From positions 1 through 11,413 of the forward strand of contig MVCT01000035.1 in NCBI GenBank assembly GCA_002049945.1: a DNA stretch of 11,413 nt, in the 5' to 3' direction. The translations under genes were made by a program, and so were the position numbers. Every line of letters starts with the position of its first letter. Within the stretch, counting starts at the first letter, position 1. Under the pieces are notes generated by a model. It searched no databases. It was not told where the DNA came from and saw only the letters and a list, made by a program, of their open reading frames with translations. Source of the stretch: Candidatus Cloacimonas sp. 4484_140. GTDB taxonomy: Bacteria > Cloacimonadota > Cloacimonadia > JGIOTU-2. Below are positions 1 to 7,034 of this stretch, one piece after another.

Positions 1-1028
1 CTGATAATATTGACATTGGTGTGCTGTGGATGGACTCAAAGATGAATATTCTTATTTGTAATCCAAGCGCAATGGACATTCTTGAGCTAATTCATTCTGA
101 TGAGATAATCGGTAAAAATCTTTCTGAATTCATCCAGCTGGACGAGGATTTTATATCAAAAGCACATGAAGATAGCATTACAATTCCCAGTCTTGAAATA
201 AATCTTCCTGGTAAAAAGAAGTTCGTAAAATTCGTTATCCTGAATATCAAAGCTGTTGATGACACAATCGGCTTGCGCATGGTTGCAACTATAACCGACA
301 TAACGCATGAAATTAATGAAAAAAGAGCCCGTGAAGCGCTTGAGATGGAAATCATAAAAAGTAACAAATTAGCTGAGATCGGAAGAAGGGTCGAGGGTGT
401 GGTACACAATATGAACTCTCCGCTTAATTCCGTACTTGGATATGCCCAACTTATAAAAAAAGAATACAAAGATAATGAAGATGTTGATAAGATTATTGAT
501 GCAGCTAAAAATATTTCTCAATCCATAAAAACTTTGTTACGAAAAGTGCAGCAGGATAATATCTCTATGATACGACCTATTGATATCAACTTGCTCATTG
601 AGCAGGAGCTCGAGCTATTGAAGCACAATCTTTTCTTTAAGCATTATGTTTTATTAGAAAAAAGTCTTTTTAAAGAACTCCCAACTGTGAAAGCGGTATA
701 TAGCGATATAAGCCAAAGTTTTACTAACCTTGTAAATAATGCCATCGAGGCGATGCATGACAGCAAAGAACGAAATATCTGGGTGCGCACATATCAAACT
801 TCTGACTTTATCGCAATAGAAGTTCGCGATAGTGGAGAAGGTATTGAAGAAAGATATTATTCAAAGATATTTGAACCTTATTATACATCGAAAAAGGGGA
901 AAGAACAAGGCGGCTTTGGTCTTGGTCTTGCGATCTGTAAGAACATTGTCGAGCGTTATGGTGGTTATATAACAGTGCGCTCAGAACTCGGGAAAGGAAG
1001 TACATTTACAATATTTCTTCCATATTAA
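1..1028 (+). CDS. PAS-domain sensor histidine kinase, 5' end cut by window edge
   Basis: This is the C-terminal part of a two-component sensor kinase that autophosphorylates on His and passes phosphate to a response regulator, almost certainly the one encoded 18 nt downstream. The frame is open from base 3 with no in-frame stop, and PAS-like sequence is already under way (VLWMDSKMNILICNPSA). The GTG at 21 is therefore probably an internal codon and the true start lies upstream. Domains in order are a PAS domain (to about base 310), a dimerisation/phosphoacceptor domain with VVHNMNSPLN (His codon 405-407), and an HATPase_c domain. The HATPase_c domain has an N box (NLVNNAIEAM, near 730-760), G1 (DSGEGIEE), an F box (FEPYYTSKK) and G2 (GGFGLGLAI), and ends in GKGSTFTIFLPY. 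The visible part shows no membrane segment. The residue after the phospho-His is Asn rather than the usual Glu/Asp. It is NtrB/PilS-like by architecture and context; the signal sensed is unknown. Confidence 0.92.
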   Translation, partial: DNIDIGVLWMDSKMNILICNPSAMDILELIHSDEIIGKNLSEFIQLDEDFISKAHEDSITIPSLEINLPGKKKFVKFVILNIKAVDDTIGLRMVATITDITHEINEKRAREALEMEIIKSNKLAEIGRRVEGVVHNMNSPLNSVLGYAQLIKKEYKDNEDVDKIIDAAKNISQSIKTLLRKVQQDNISMIRPIDINLLIEQELELLKHNLFFKHYVLLEKSLFKELPTVKAVYSDISQSFTNLVNNAIEAMHDSKERNIWVRTYQTSDFIAIEVRDSGEGIEERYYSKIFEPYYTSKKGKEQGGFGLGLAICKNIVERYGGYITVRSELGKGSTFTIFLPY

Positions 1029-1046
1029 TAAAAGTGAAATTGAACT

Positions 1047-2471
1047 ATGAAAAATGATGAAATCCAGACAGAATTCTTCAAACAGAATGCCAAAATCCTC
1101 ATAGTTGATGATGAACAGGATACACTGGATATTTTCCGCCGCCATCTCGAGGATGAATATGATATTGACACTGCTCATTCGGCTGAAGAAGCGATTGAAA
1201 AGTTAGAGAACAACACCTACCATATTGCAATGACGGATATGGTCATGCCGGGAACGGATGGTATCGAGCTTCTCACCCAAATAAAGAAGCGCTTGCCCCA
1301 TATCGCAGTGGTTGTGATAAGCGGAAAAGCTACCATCGGAATGGCTGTCGAAGCTATGAAGATCGGGGCGGAAGAATTTATAGAAAAACCGGTAGAAGAT
1401 CTCGATCTGCTGAAAATCATCATAAAAAAAATACTCAAAACCAAGTGGCAGCATGAGGAAATTAAGCGCCTTAGAAGTATTCTAGCTCAGGAATTTGACC
1501 GCACCCAGATTATTGGCAACAGTCTTGCAATTCAAAAAGTCATGGAAAAAGTGAAGCGCATTGCCCATCTTGACACGACTATTCTTGTTACCGGTGAAAC
1601 AGGAGTGGGCAAAGACCTTTTGGCTGATCTTATTCATCGCAATAGTAAAAGAAAAGCTAAAAAATTTGTAACAGTAAACTGTGGCGGACTACCCGAAAAT
1701 CTTCTTGAAAGTATGCTTTTTGGTCATAAAAAGGGCTCCTTCACCGACGCTATAAGGGATAAAGTCGGCTATTTCCAGGAAGCAGACGGGGGTACGCTTT
1801 TCCTTGATGAAATAACAGAAACCAACAAGACCTTTCAGGTAAAACTTCTGCGCGTTCTTGAGAAAGGTGTTGTCAGACCGGTCGGTGGTGATATGGATAT
1901 TGAAGTTAATGTTCGCATTATCACGTCAACAAACAAAGACATAGAAAAAGAAGTAAAAGAAGGTAATTTCCGCCAGGACCTTTATTACCGCCTTAATGTC
2001 ATTCATCTTCATATACCACCTCTTCGCGAAAGAAGGGAGGATATTCCGCTTCTTACCAATGCATTTGTGCGAGAATTTAAAGAGAAATACGACAAACCAA
2101 ACCTTGAAATTTCAGATACTGTTATGTCTGTCCTTATCTCTCAAGAATGGGAAGGAAATATTCGAGAGCTGAAAAATGCAATCGAGCATGCGGTTGCAAT
2201 GGCAACTCATAATAAAATGGTGCTGGAAGATCTTCCGGGCAATATATATATGAAGCATGAAGCTGTTGAGAATAACTCAAACAATCTGTTGAACCTATCT
2301 TTTTCTGAAGCGAAGGATACTTTTGAAAAAAAATATGTTGAAAAAATTCTGAAAAAATGTAATGGTGATGTCACAAAAGCATCAGAACTTTCCGGTATTA
2401 AGCGTCCAAATCTATACGAAAAATTCAACAAGCATAATATCGATGTGAACAAATATAGAAATAACTCTTAA
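1047..2471 (+). CDS. NtrC-family sigma54-dependent response regulator (PilR-like position)
   Basis: The 474-aa length is typical of NtrC-type activators, which open sigma54 promoters by ATP hydrolysis. The receiver domain (residues about 15-125) has the acidic pair D21/D22, phosphoacceptor D64 (TDMVMPG), S92 and K114. The AAA+ domain (about 150-385) has Walker A GETGVGKD (183-190), Walker B GGTLFLDEI (248-256) and arginine-finger region RQDLYYRLNV (309-318). The sigma54-contact loop reads GSFTDA (230-235) instead of consensus GAFTGA. A Fis-type helix-turn-helix closes the protein (about 426-465, NGDVTKASELSGIKRPNLYEKF). It follows the kinase by 18 nt and precedes the TMTC-like gene by 11 nt, so the three are probably one operon. 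A good -24/-12 promoter lies ahead of the pilin-like gene at 6584, which makes that gene the natural target (inference). No strong SD is visible before the ATG. Confidence 0.95.
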   Translation: MKNDEIQTEFFKQNAKILIVDDEQDTLDIFRRHLEDEYDIDTAHSAEEAIEKLENNTYHIAMTDMVMPGTDGIELLTQIKKRLPHIAVVVISGKATIGMAVEAMKIGAEEFIEKPVEDLDLLKIIIKKILKTKWQHEEIKRLRSILAQEFDRTQIIGNSLAIQKVMEKVKRIAHLDTTILVTGETGVGKDLLADLIHRNSKRKAKKFVTVNCGGLPENLLESMLFGHKKGSFTDAIRDKVGYFQEADGGTLFLDEITETNKTFQVKLLRVLEKGVVRPVGGDMDIEVNVRIITSTNKDIEKEVKEGNFRQDLYYRLNVIHLHIPPLRERREDIPLLTNAFVREFKEKYDKPNLEISDTVMSVLISQEWEGNIRELKNAIEHAVAMATHNKMVLEDLPGNIYMKHEAVENNSNNLLNLSFSEAKDTFEKKYVEKILKKCNGDVTKASELSGIKRPNLYEKFNKHNIDVNKYRNNS

Positions 2472-2482
2472 TTTTTTCCCTC

Positions 2483-3061
2483 ATGATAAAGAGCGCATTG
2501 GATCCAAATAGATTTTCTGGTGCACTTGTCGTGCTTTTTCTGATCATTTTAACTTTTATCATTTATGGGCAAACGATTACCTATGATTTTGTATGGGATG
2601 ATAATGGACCTCATTTAGTACAGAATCCCTATCTTGAAAAGCTGTCCTTTCAGAGCTTACTCCACTTCTGGACCAATCCATACTATGGAATGTATATTCC
2701 AGTTTCTTACACCGCGATTTTTTTCATAACTTTACTCAGTAAATTTTTTACGGGAATTGCCTTCAATCCCTCATTTTTTCATTTTTTTAATGTCCTTTTC
2801 CACAGCATTAATTGTATTCTTGTTTTTTACTTTCTACGAAAGATACTGAAAGGTAATGCGGCAGCTTTCATTGGTTCGCTCATTTTTCTTGTTCACCCAA
2901 TTCAAGCTGAAGCGGTCTCGATGGTTACAGAATTTCGTGGTCTTTTTTCGACATTTTGGGGATTGCTGTTTCTTCTTTCAGCCGATAAGGCACTTTCAGA
3001 AAACAAGAAAAAATTATTTCATACATTTCTTTGTTTATTTCTTTTATGCCATAATGTTTAA
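2483..3061 (+). CDS. N-terminal fragment of broken TMTC-like protein
   Basis: This 192-aa open frame holds the first several membrane helices. It carries the double aspartate VWDD (residues 37-40) in the first predicted extracytoplasmic loop, where GT-C glycosyltransferases such as PMT and TMTC place their catalytic acid, and HPIQAEAV (138-145), which resembles the TMTC HP(I/V)HTEAV motif. It ends abruptly inside a helix with the non-homologous tail CHNV. The ATG is 11 nt after the response-regulator stop, with no clear SD. If translated alone it would be an incomplete membrane protein. Confidence 0.6.
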   Translation: MIKSALDPNRFSGALVVLFLIILTFIIYGQTITYDFVWDDNGPHLVQNPYLEKLSFQSLLHFWTNPYYGMYIPVSYTAIFFITLLSKFFTGIAFNPSFFHFFNVLFHSINCILVFYFLRKILKGNAAAFIGSLIFLVHPIQAEAVSMVTEFRGLFSTFWGLLFLLSADKALSENKKKLFHTFLCLFLLCHNV

Positions 3062-4019
3062 AAAGTTTCGTCTAAAACAGATCCTTCATAGATCAATCCC
3101 TTATTTTATCATATCCATTGTTGTTATTTACATCACAAAAACTATCCAACCCGCTTTTGTGATTAATTTTGAAGTCCCTTTGTTTTCACGCCTTTTTATC
3201 TGGATGGACTCTCTTATTTTCTATCTAAAGAAGATACTTTCCCCTCTGTATTTTTCTCCCTCTTACGCACGTACCCCTCAACTTGTGCTTTCATACTGGT
3301 ACTCATACGTCATATGGATAATTCCAACTGTATTTCTGATATTGCTTATTATTTATCGCAGAAAGATCAAGAATGTTAGTTTTGCCTATTTCGTTTTTAT
3401 TATCGGGTTTTTACCTGTTTCGGGGCTTGTACCTTTTATTTTTCAGAATTGGTCAACAGTTGCGGACAGATATATGTACATTTCAATGATAGGTATTGCG
3501 CTCTTAATGGGGACGTTTTATAGACATTTTTCATTCAAGCCGTTAAGAATTTTAATAATTGCACTCATTGTAATTTTTGCCGTGAATACTGCACTTTTCC
3601 AGGTTCCTGTTTGGAAAAATAATATTTCTCTGTGGAGTCACTGTATCAAGAAAACTCCTTCCGAAGCAAATGCATATTATAATAGAGGAAATGCCTATAT
3701 GCGCAAAAAACTGTATGAAAGAGCAAATACTGATTTTGAACGAGCTGTAGCACTTGATAACAGTTTTACAAAAGCGCTTTATAAAAAGGGCTATCTTTTG
3801 CTCGGGCAGAAGAAATTTGATGAATCCCTGAAATACTTCAATTCTATACTCGAAATCGATCCTGAATTTGCAATTGCCTATGTAAGTAAGGCAGTTATTT
3901 ATTATTATTTAAAAGAATATGATGAAGCGTGGGATGAAATACGAAAAGCTGAAATCCGTGGCATAGAAGTCAATTCTGATTTCATTAAAACTTTAGAAAA
4001 TGTCTCTAAAAAGAAATAA
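3054..4019 (+). CDS. C-terminal fragment of broken TMTC-like protein with three TPRs
   Basis: Homology to the intact neighbour begins at about 3054, where an ATG overlaps the stop of the upstream fragment. From there it would give 321 aa. The open frame extends further upstream (an ATG at 2856), but that stretch shows no resemblance to the family. Visible parts are hydrophobic helices, LFSRLFIWMDS, FLPVSGL, VADRYMYIS, VWKNNISLWSH, then three TPRs (starting near EANAYYNRG, TKALYKKG and AIAYVSKA) and a C-terminal cap (AEIRGIEVNSDFIKTLE) like that of the neighbour. Stop-start overlap would permit translational coupling, so independent expression cannot be excluded. No SD is visible at 3054. Confidence 0.5.
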   Translation: MFKKFRLKQILHRSIPYFIISIVVIYITKTIQPAFVINFEVPLFSRLFIWMDSLIFYLKKILSPLYFSPSYARTPQLVLSYWYSYVIWIIPTVFLILLIIYRRKIKNVSFAYFVFIIGFLPVSGLVPFIFQNWSTVADRYMYISMIGIALLMGTFYRHFSFKPLRILIIALIVIFAVNTALFQVPVWKNNISLWSHCIKKTPSEANAYYNRGNAYMRKKLYERANTDFERAVALDNSFTKALYKKGYLLLGQKKFDESLKYFNSILEIDPEFAIAYVSKAVIYYYLKEYDEAWDEIRKAEIRGIEVNSDFIKTLENVSKKK

Positions 4020-4020
4020 C

Positions 4021-6333
4021 ATGATAGAAAATAAATCTCGATTGCTCATTTATCTATTGCTTATTTTGATTCCCCTTGCCGTGTACTGGCAGAGCACGTC
4101 CTTTGAATTTGTATGGGACGACAAAGATCCTAACCTGATCGAAAACAGATATCTTCAATATACTTCTTTCAAGAACATTCTTCATTTCTGGACGAAGCCC
4201 TATGCGCAAATGTATATACCTGTGTCTTATACGGCTTGGGCATTGATAAAAGAAGTCGGTGCACTTCTTCCATGGGGACAAAGAGTGGATGGATTCAACC
4301 CGTTTGTGTTTCATTTATTCAGTATTCTTTTTCATATTCTTAATGGAATTATCGTTTTCAAAATCCTTCGCCTGCTTATTAAAAATGATCTGTCTGTATT
4401 TTTGGGAACTCTTGTATTTCTGCTTCATCCTTTGCAGGTAGAGTCAGTTGTATGGATCACTGAATTTCGTGGATTGCTTAGTGCCTTCTTCGGATTCTCT
4501 TCCCTATATCTGTTAATCAAGAACGAAATATTAAAGGAAAAAGTTGTATCTAAAGCCCGCATAACTATCTGCTACATTAATGCCATTATTCTCTTTCTTT
4601 TGGGAATGTTATCCAAGCCCTCTGTTATAGTAATTCCAGCTTTTGCATTTCTGATCTTTCTTCTCTATTTCAAAAATAATTTTTGGAATTCTTTTAAAAA
4701 GATCGTTCCATTCATTATCATTACCATACCATTTGTTCTTTTGCTCCGCTCAACACAACCTTCTTCATACCACACACAGGTAGCTCCACTGTGGTCTCGC
4801 TTCTTCATCTGGATGGATACGATAGTTTTCTATATTTTTAAGACGCTTATTCCATTTCCTCTCGTTGTTACTTATACAAGGACATTCCAGTCCCTCCTTC
4901 CTAAGATCTGGTTCTATTTCGAATGGATAATTCCTTTTTTACTTGTGCTCTTCGTTGCAAAATTTTGCAAGAAAAACTCAATCATACTTCTCAGCGTTTT
5001 CATCTTTATTGTTGGATTCCTACCTGTTTCCGGCTTGATCTCTTTTGTCTTCCAGAAATGGTCAAATGTTGCTGATCGATATATGTATTTTTCTTTGTTT
5101 GGAGTTGCATTATTCACAAGCCGGTTACTTAAAATTTATAAAGCCAAGATTGTCTGGGTTCCAATGATGTGCCTTATCTTATGTTTTACTGTCCTCACTA
5201 ATTTTGTCCAAATTCCTGTGTGGAAAAACTCAATGACATTGTGGAGCCATGCTTTGAACTATGGTAAGCCTAATACCTATGCATATAATAATAGAGGTGC
5301 GGCATATAATGAACTTCAGCAATTTGATAAAGCCATCATTGATTTTGATAAAGCGCTTGAGATGAATCCTCAGGATGCTTCTTCATTTAATAACCGAGGT
5401 TTCGCTTTTTCTCAGATCGATAAAAACGAACAAGCTCTCAAGGATTTCGACAAGGCACTTGAATTTGACCCATTTTATTATGAAGTATATATTAATCGCG
5501 GGAATGTCCTGAAAAGAAAAGGAGAGTTTGGAAGTGCACTCGAGGATTATAAGAAATCTCTATCTTTGAATTCATCTCAACCAAAACCATACTACAATAT
5601 CGGGCTTGTTTATGCAGAAAAAGAAAACCTCGATTCAGCTATCGTCTATTATAATAAAGCTATTACAAAACTTCCAAATTACACTGCTGCGTATCTGAAT
5701 CGCGGCATTGCATACGCAGGCATGAAACAATATGATAAAGCTCTTGAAAATTATAACATTGTCCTGCAGATCGATCCTCAAGACGAGATGGCGTACAGCA
5801 ATCGTGGTATAGTTTATTTTGATCTTGGAAATTTTCATCAAGCACTACTGGATTTCACCAAGGCAATAGAGTTAAATCCTTTAAGAGCGCAAACATTTTA
5901 TCTGCGTGGAAAAGTTCATTTTATTACCAAAAATTTCAATGCGGCGCTTGAAGATTATAACAAAGCTCTTATGCTTGACACTTCCTTTGTAAATGCTTAC
6001 ATCAAAAGAGCTCTTTTATATGCGGAGATGAACGAATATGTTCTTGCTATAAAGGACATCGATATTGCGGAATCTCAATCTCCAAATAATGTTGAAACAC
6101 TTGTTGCTAAGGGTGATATTTTAAGCAAGAATAAACAATTTATTGAATCTTTGCAGGTTTATAGTAAAGCAATACAGCTCGATCCTAATAAAGCATTACT
6201 TTATCAAAAACGAGCCGTCTCATATTATTTTCTTGATGAGTTTTCCAAGGCATTTCAGGATGTTCAGAAATCAAAATCACTGGGAGGTACAGTTCCTGCA
6301 TCATTTATTGAGGCACTTGAAAAAAAGCTATAA
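4021..6333 (+). CDS. TMTC-like multi-pass membrane protein with ten TPRs (putative GT-C O-glycosyltransferase)
   Basis: The 770-aa protein has an N-terminal half of about ten or more hydrophobic helices (residues 1-400) and a C-terminal half of ten consecutive 34-residue TPRs (from about 418, first repeat NTYAYNNRGAAY). Residues D33/D34 (VWDD) lie in the first predicted outer loop, HPLQVESV is at 136-143 and ADRYMY at 351-356. This layout is that of TMTC-type proteins, which in animals transfer mannose from a dolichol carrier to Ser/Thr. A lipid-linked sugar donor and an extracytoplasmic target are inferences here. The start at 4021 is preferred, one nt after the preceding stop; an in-frame ATG at 4000 would add seven residues inside the previous gene. 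No SD is visible. It is the intact paralogue of the broken gene upstream and lies directly before the pilin locus. A structural membrane-TPR role without catalysis is the alternative. Confidence 0.82.
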   Translation: MIENKSRLLIYLLLILIPLAVYWQSTSFEFVWDDKDPNLIENRYLQYTSFKNILHFWTKPYAQMYIPVSYTAWALIKEVGALLPWGQRVDGFNPFVFHLFSILFHILNGIIVFKILRLLIKNDLSVFLGTLVFLLHPLQVESVVWITEFRGLLSAFFGFSSLYLLIKNEILKEKVVSKARITICYINAIILFLLGMLSKPSVIVIPAFAFLIFLLYFKNNFWNSFKKIVPFIIITIPFVLLLRSTQPSSYHTQVAPLWSRFFIWMDTIVFYIFKTLIPFPLVVTYTRTFQSLLPKIWFYFEWIIPFLLVLFVAKFCKKNSIILLSVFIFIVGFLPVSGLISFVFQKWSNVADRYMYFSLFGVALFTSRLLKIYKAKIVWVPMMCLILCFTVLTNFVQIPVWKNSMTLWSHALNYGKPNTYAYNNRGAAYNELQQFDKAIIDFDKALEMNPQDASSFNNRGFAFSQIDKNEQALKDFDKALEFDPFYYEVYINRGNVLKRKGEFGSALEDYKKSLSLNSSQPKPYYNIGLVYAEKENLDSAIVYYNKAITKLPNYTAAYLNRGIAYAGMKQYDKALENYNIVLQIDPQDEMAYSNRGIVYFDLGNFHQALLDFTKAIELNPLRAQTFYLRGKVHFITKNFNAALEDYNKALMLDTSFVNAYIKRALLYAEMNEYVLAIKDIDIAESQSPNNVETLVAKGDILSKNKQFIESLQVYSKAIQLDPNKALLYQKRAVSYYFLDEFSKAFQDVQKSKSLGGTVPASFIEALEKKL

Positions 6334-6379
6334 TATGTCATGTTTTTATTACACAAAAAGAATCTTTGTTATGTTTATA

Positions 6380-6393
6380 TGACAAATGTGTCA
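6380..6393. promoter_or_regulatory. Candidate enhancer (UAS) palindrome for the sigma54 activator
   Basis: TGACAAATGTGTCA is a 14-bp near-perfect palindrome, with five outer pairs and the central pair matching and one mismatched pair. Its centre is about 133 bp upstream of the start site predicted from the -24/-12 element, within the usual range for NtrC-type activator sites. Further TGTCA sequence occurs at 6335-6339. Assignment to the regulator at 1047 is inference. Confidence 0.45.
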
Positions 6394-6492
6394 AGCGTCG
6401 AACATGCTACATATGCAAAACGAAACCGCCAAATTGCAGATATAGAGCTAACATCCGCAGTGCAAATTATTTTATCGTAGTCATTTAACAAT

Positions 6493-6509
6493 TTGGCACA
6501 GAATTTGTT
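6493..6509 (+). promoter_or_regulatory. Sigma54 (-24/-12) promoter of the pilin-like gene
   Basis: TTGGCACAGAATTTGTT matches the sigma54 consensus TGGCACG-N4-TTGCW. The GG (6495-6496) and the -12 TTG (6505-6507) have exact consensus spacing. Differences are A for the G after TGGCAC and T for the C of the -12 element. The predicted transcript starts near 6520, giving a leader of about 64 nt before the ATG at 6584. A sigma54 activator gene lies in the same window, which supports the call. Confidence 0.78.
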
Positions 6510-6572
6510 TAACATTTATATATATTGTTTTATAGTCGTGAAGAAATGTGAGTTACGAACAATAAAAAAACT

Positions 6573-6578
6573 AGGAGG
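6573..6578 (+). promoter_or_regulatory. Strong ribosome binding site of the pilin-like gene
   Basis: AGGAGG lies five nt before the ATG at 6584, in the context TAGGAGGTTCCCATGGG. Most other genes in the window show no clear SD, so this one marks a highly translated product. The gene start at 11322 has nearly the same module with identical spacing. Confidence 0.9.
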
Positions 6579-6583
6579 TTCCC

Positions 6584-7006
6584 ATGGGAACTCAACAAAT
6601 TCTGCTCATTGTTTTGAGCGTAATTATCGTAGGTATAGCCGTTGCGGTTGGTATTACTATGTTTAATACCCAGGCACAAAATGCTAATCGCCAAGCTTTG
6701 GTTGCAGATGCGAACAATTTTGCATCTCAAATGATTGCTTACTACAAAACTCCCACATCACACGGTGGTGGTGGAAGAGCTTTTGAAGCTTCTATGGACA
6801 CCCTTGAAGTATGGCTTGGTTTTACTTCCGGTGGTGCTTATAGCAACGACAACGGCACCTATACATTAACTCGTACTAATGCAAGTACAATAACAATTGT
6901 TGGAACTGGTACTGAAAAAGGTAATGATGGTACAAATAACACAAAAATAACTGCCACTCTTGATGCCACTTCTTCCGATCCCGTTACCATGGCAATTAAC
7001 AACTAG
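6584..7006 (+). CDS. Major type IV pilin-like protein without a classical prepilin leader
   Basis: The 140-aa protein begins MGTQQILLIVLSVIIVGIAV, an uninterrupted hydrophobic helix reaching to about residue 27. An amphipathic stretch follows (NTQAQNANRQALVADANNFASQMIAYY split across 28-54), then SHGGGGRAF (59-67) and a Thr/Ser-rich C-terminal domain in which 20 of residues 81-140 are Ser or Thr. This single N-terminal helix plus small outer domain is the pilin layout. There is no G-F-T-L-x-E prepilin site: at most a Gly at position 2 could precede a cleavage, and no Glu5 equivalent exists. It has its own sigma54 promoter, strong SD and strong terminator, and is followed by genes for the platform protein and the assembly ATPase. 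These features fit the major, highly expressed filament subunit. I recall similar leaderless proteins in FCB-group genomes as hypothetical proteins, but could not check this. Membrane insertion and polymerisation are inferred. Confidence 0.8.
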   Translation: MGTQQILLIVLSVIIVGIAVAVGITMFNTQAQNANRQALVADANNFASQMIAYYKTPTSHGGGGRAFEASMDTLEVWLGFTSGGAYSNDNGTYTLTRTNASTITIVGTGTEKGNDGTNNTKITATLDATSSDPVTMAINN

Positions 7007-7034
7007 ACGCATTACAATTTAATGCAACATTTTG

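Larger units (their letters stand above)
2483..4019 (+). pseudogene. Broken TMTC-like membrane glycosyltransferase/TPR gene (deletion plus frameshift)
   Basis: Two fragments in different frames together align along the whole of the intact neighbour at 4021-6333. The upstream frame gives the N-terminal transmembrane part and ends at TAA 3059-3061. The remainder continues in the +1 frame from about 3054. Aligned to the neighbour, the sequence between LFLL and the FKK...IPYFI segment is shorter by about 17 residues. The missing part includes the neighbour's SKP loop and one hydrophobic stretch. A loss of about 50 nt explains both the gap and the frame change, so a simple one-base sequencing error is less likely. 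Motifs shared with the neighbour are VWDD, YIPVSYTA, HP(I/L)Q, TEFRGL, FLPVSGL, ADRYMY and VWKN. It has only three TPRs against ten, yet keeps the same C-terminal cap. It is probably non-functional unless the halves work as separate proteins. Confidence 0.75.

Noticed and set aside
92..469. Open frame of 125 codons on the minus strand
   Set aside because: It lies wholly inside the histidine kinase gene, has no family features, and looks like a mirror of the kinase codons. The same holds for the other short minus-strand frames.
3030..3070. Programmed +1 frameshift joining the two halves of the first TMTC-like gene
   Set aside because: There is no recognisable slippery site or stimulator, and the joined product would still lack about 17 residues, including part of the membrane domain, compared with the paralogue. 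A deletion explains both.
4000..4020. Upstream ATG at 4000 for the intact TMTC-like gene
   Set aside because: It would overlap the end of the previous gene and add a polar MSLKRNN. The ATG at 4021, one nt after that stop, gives an N-terminus like the paralogue's. Neither has an SD, so 4000 is not fully excluded.
6334..6372. Terminator after the ten-TPR gene
   Set aside because: There is a T run at 6342-6346 but no adjacent stable stem. The TGTCAT/ATGACA pair here is 39 nt apart and more likely a set of regulatory half-sites.
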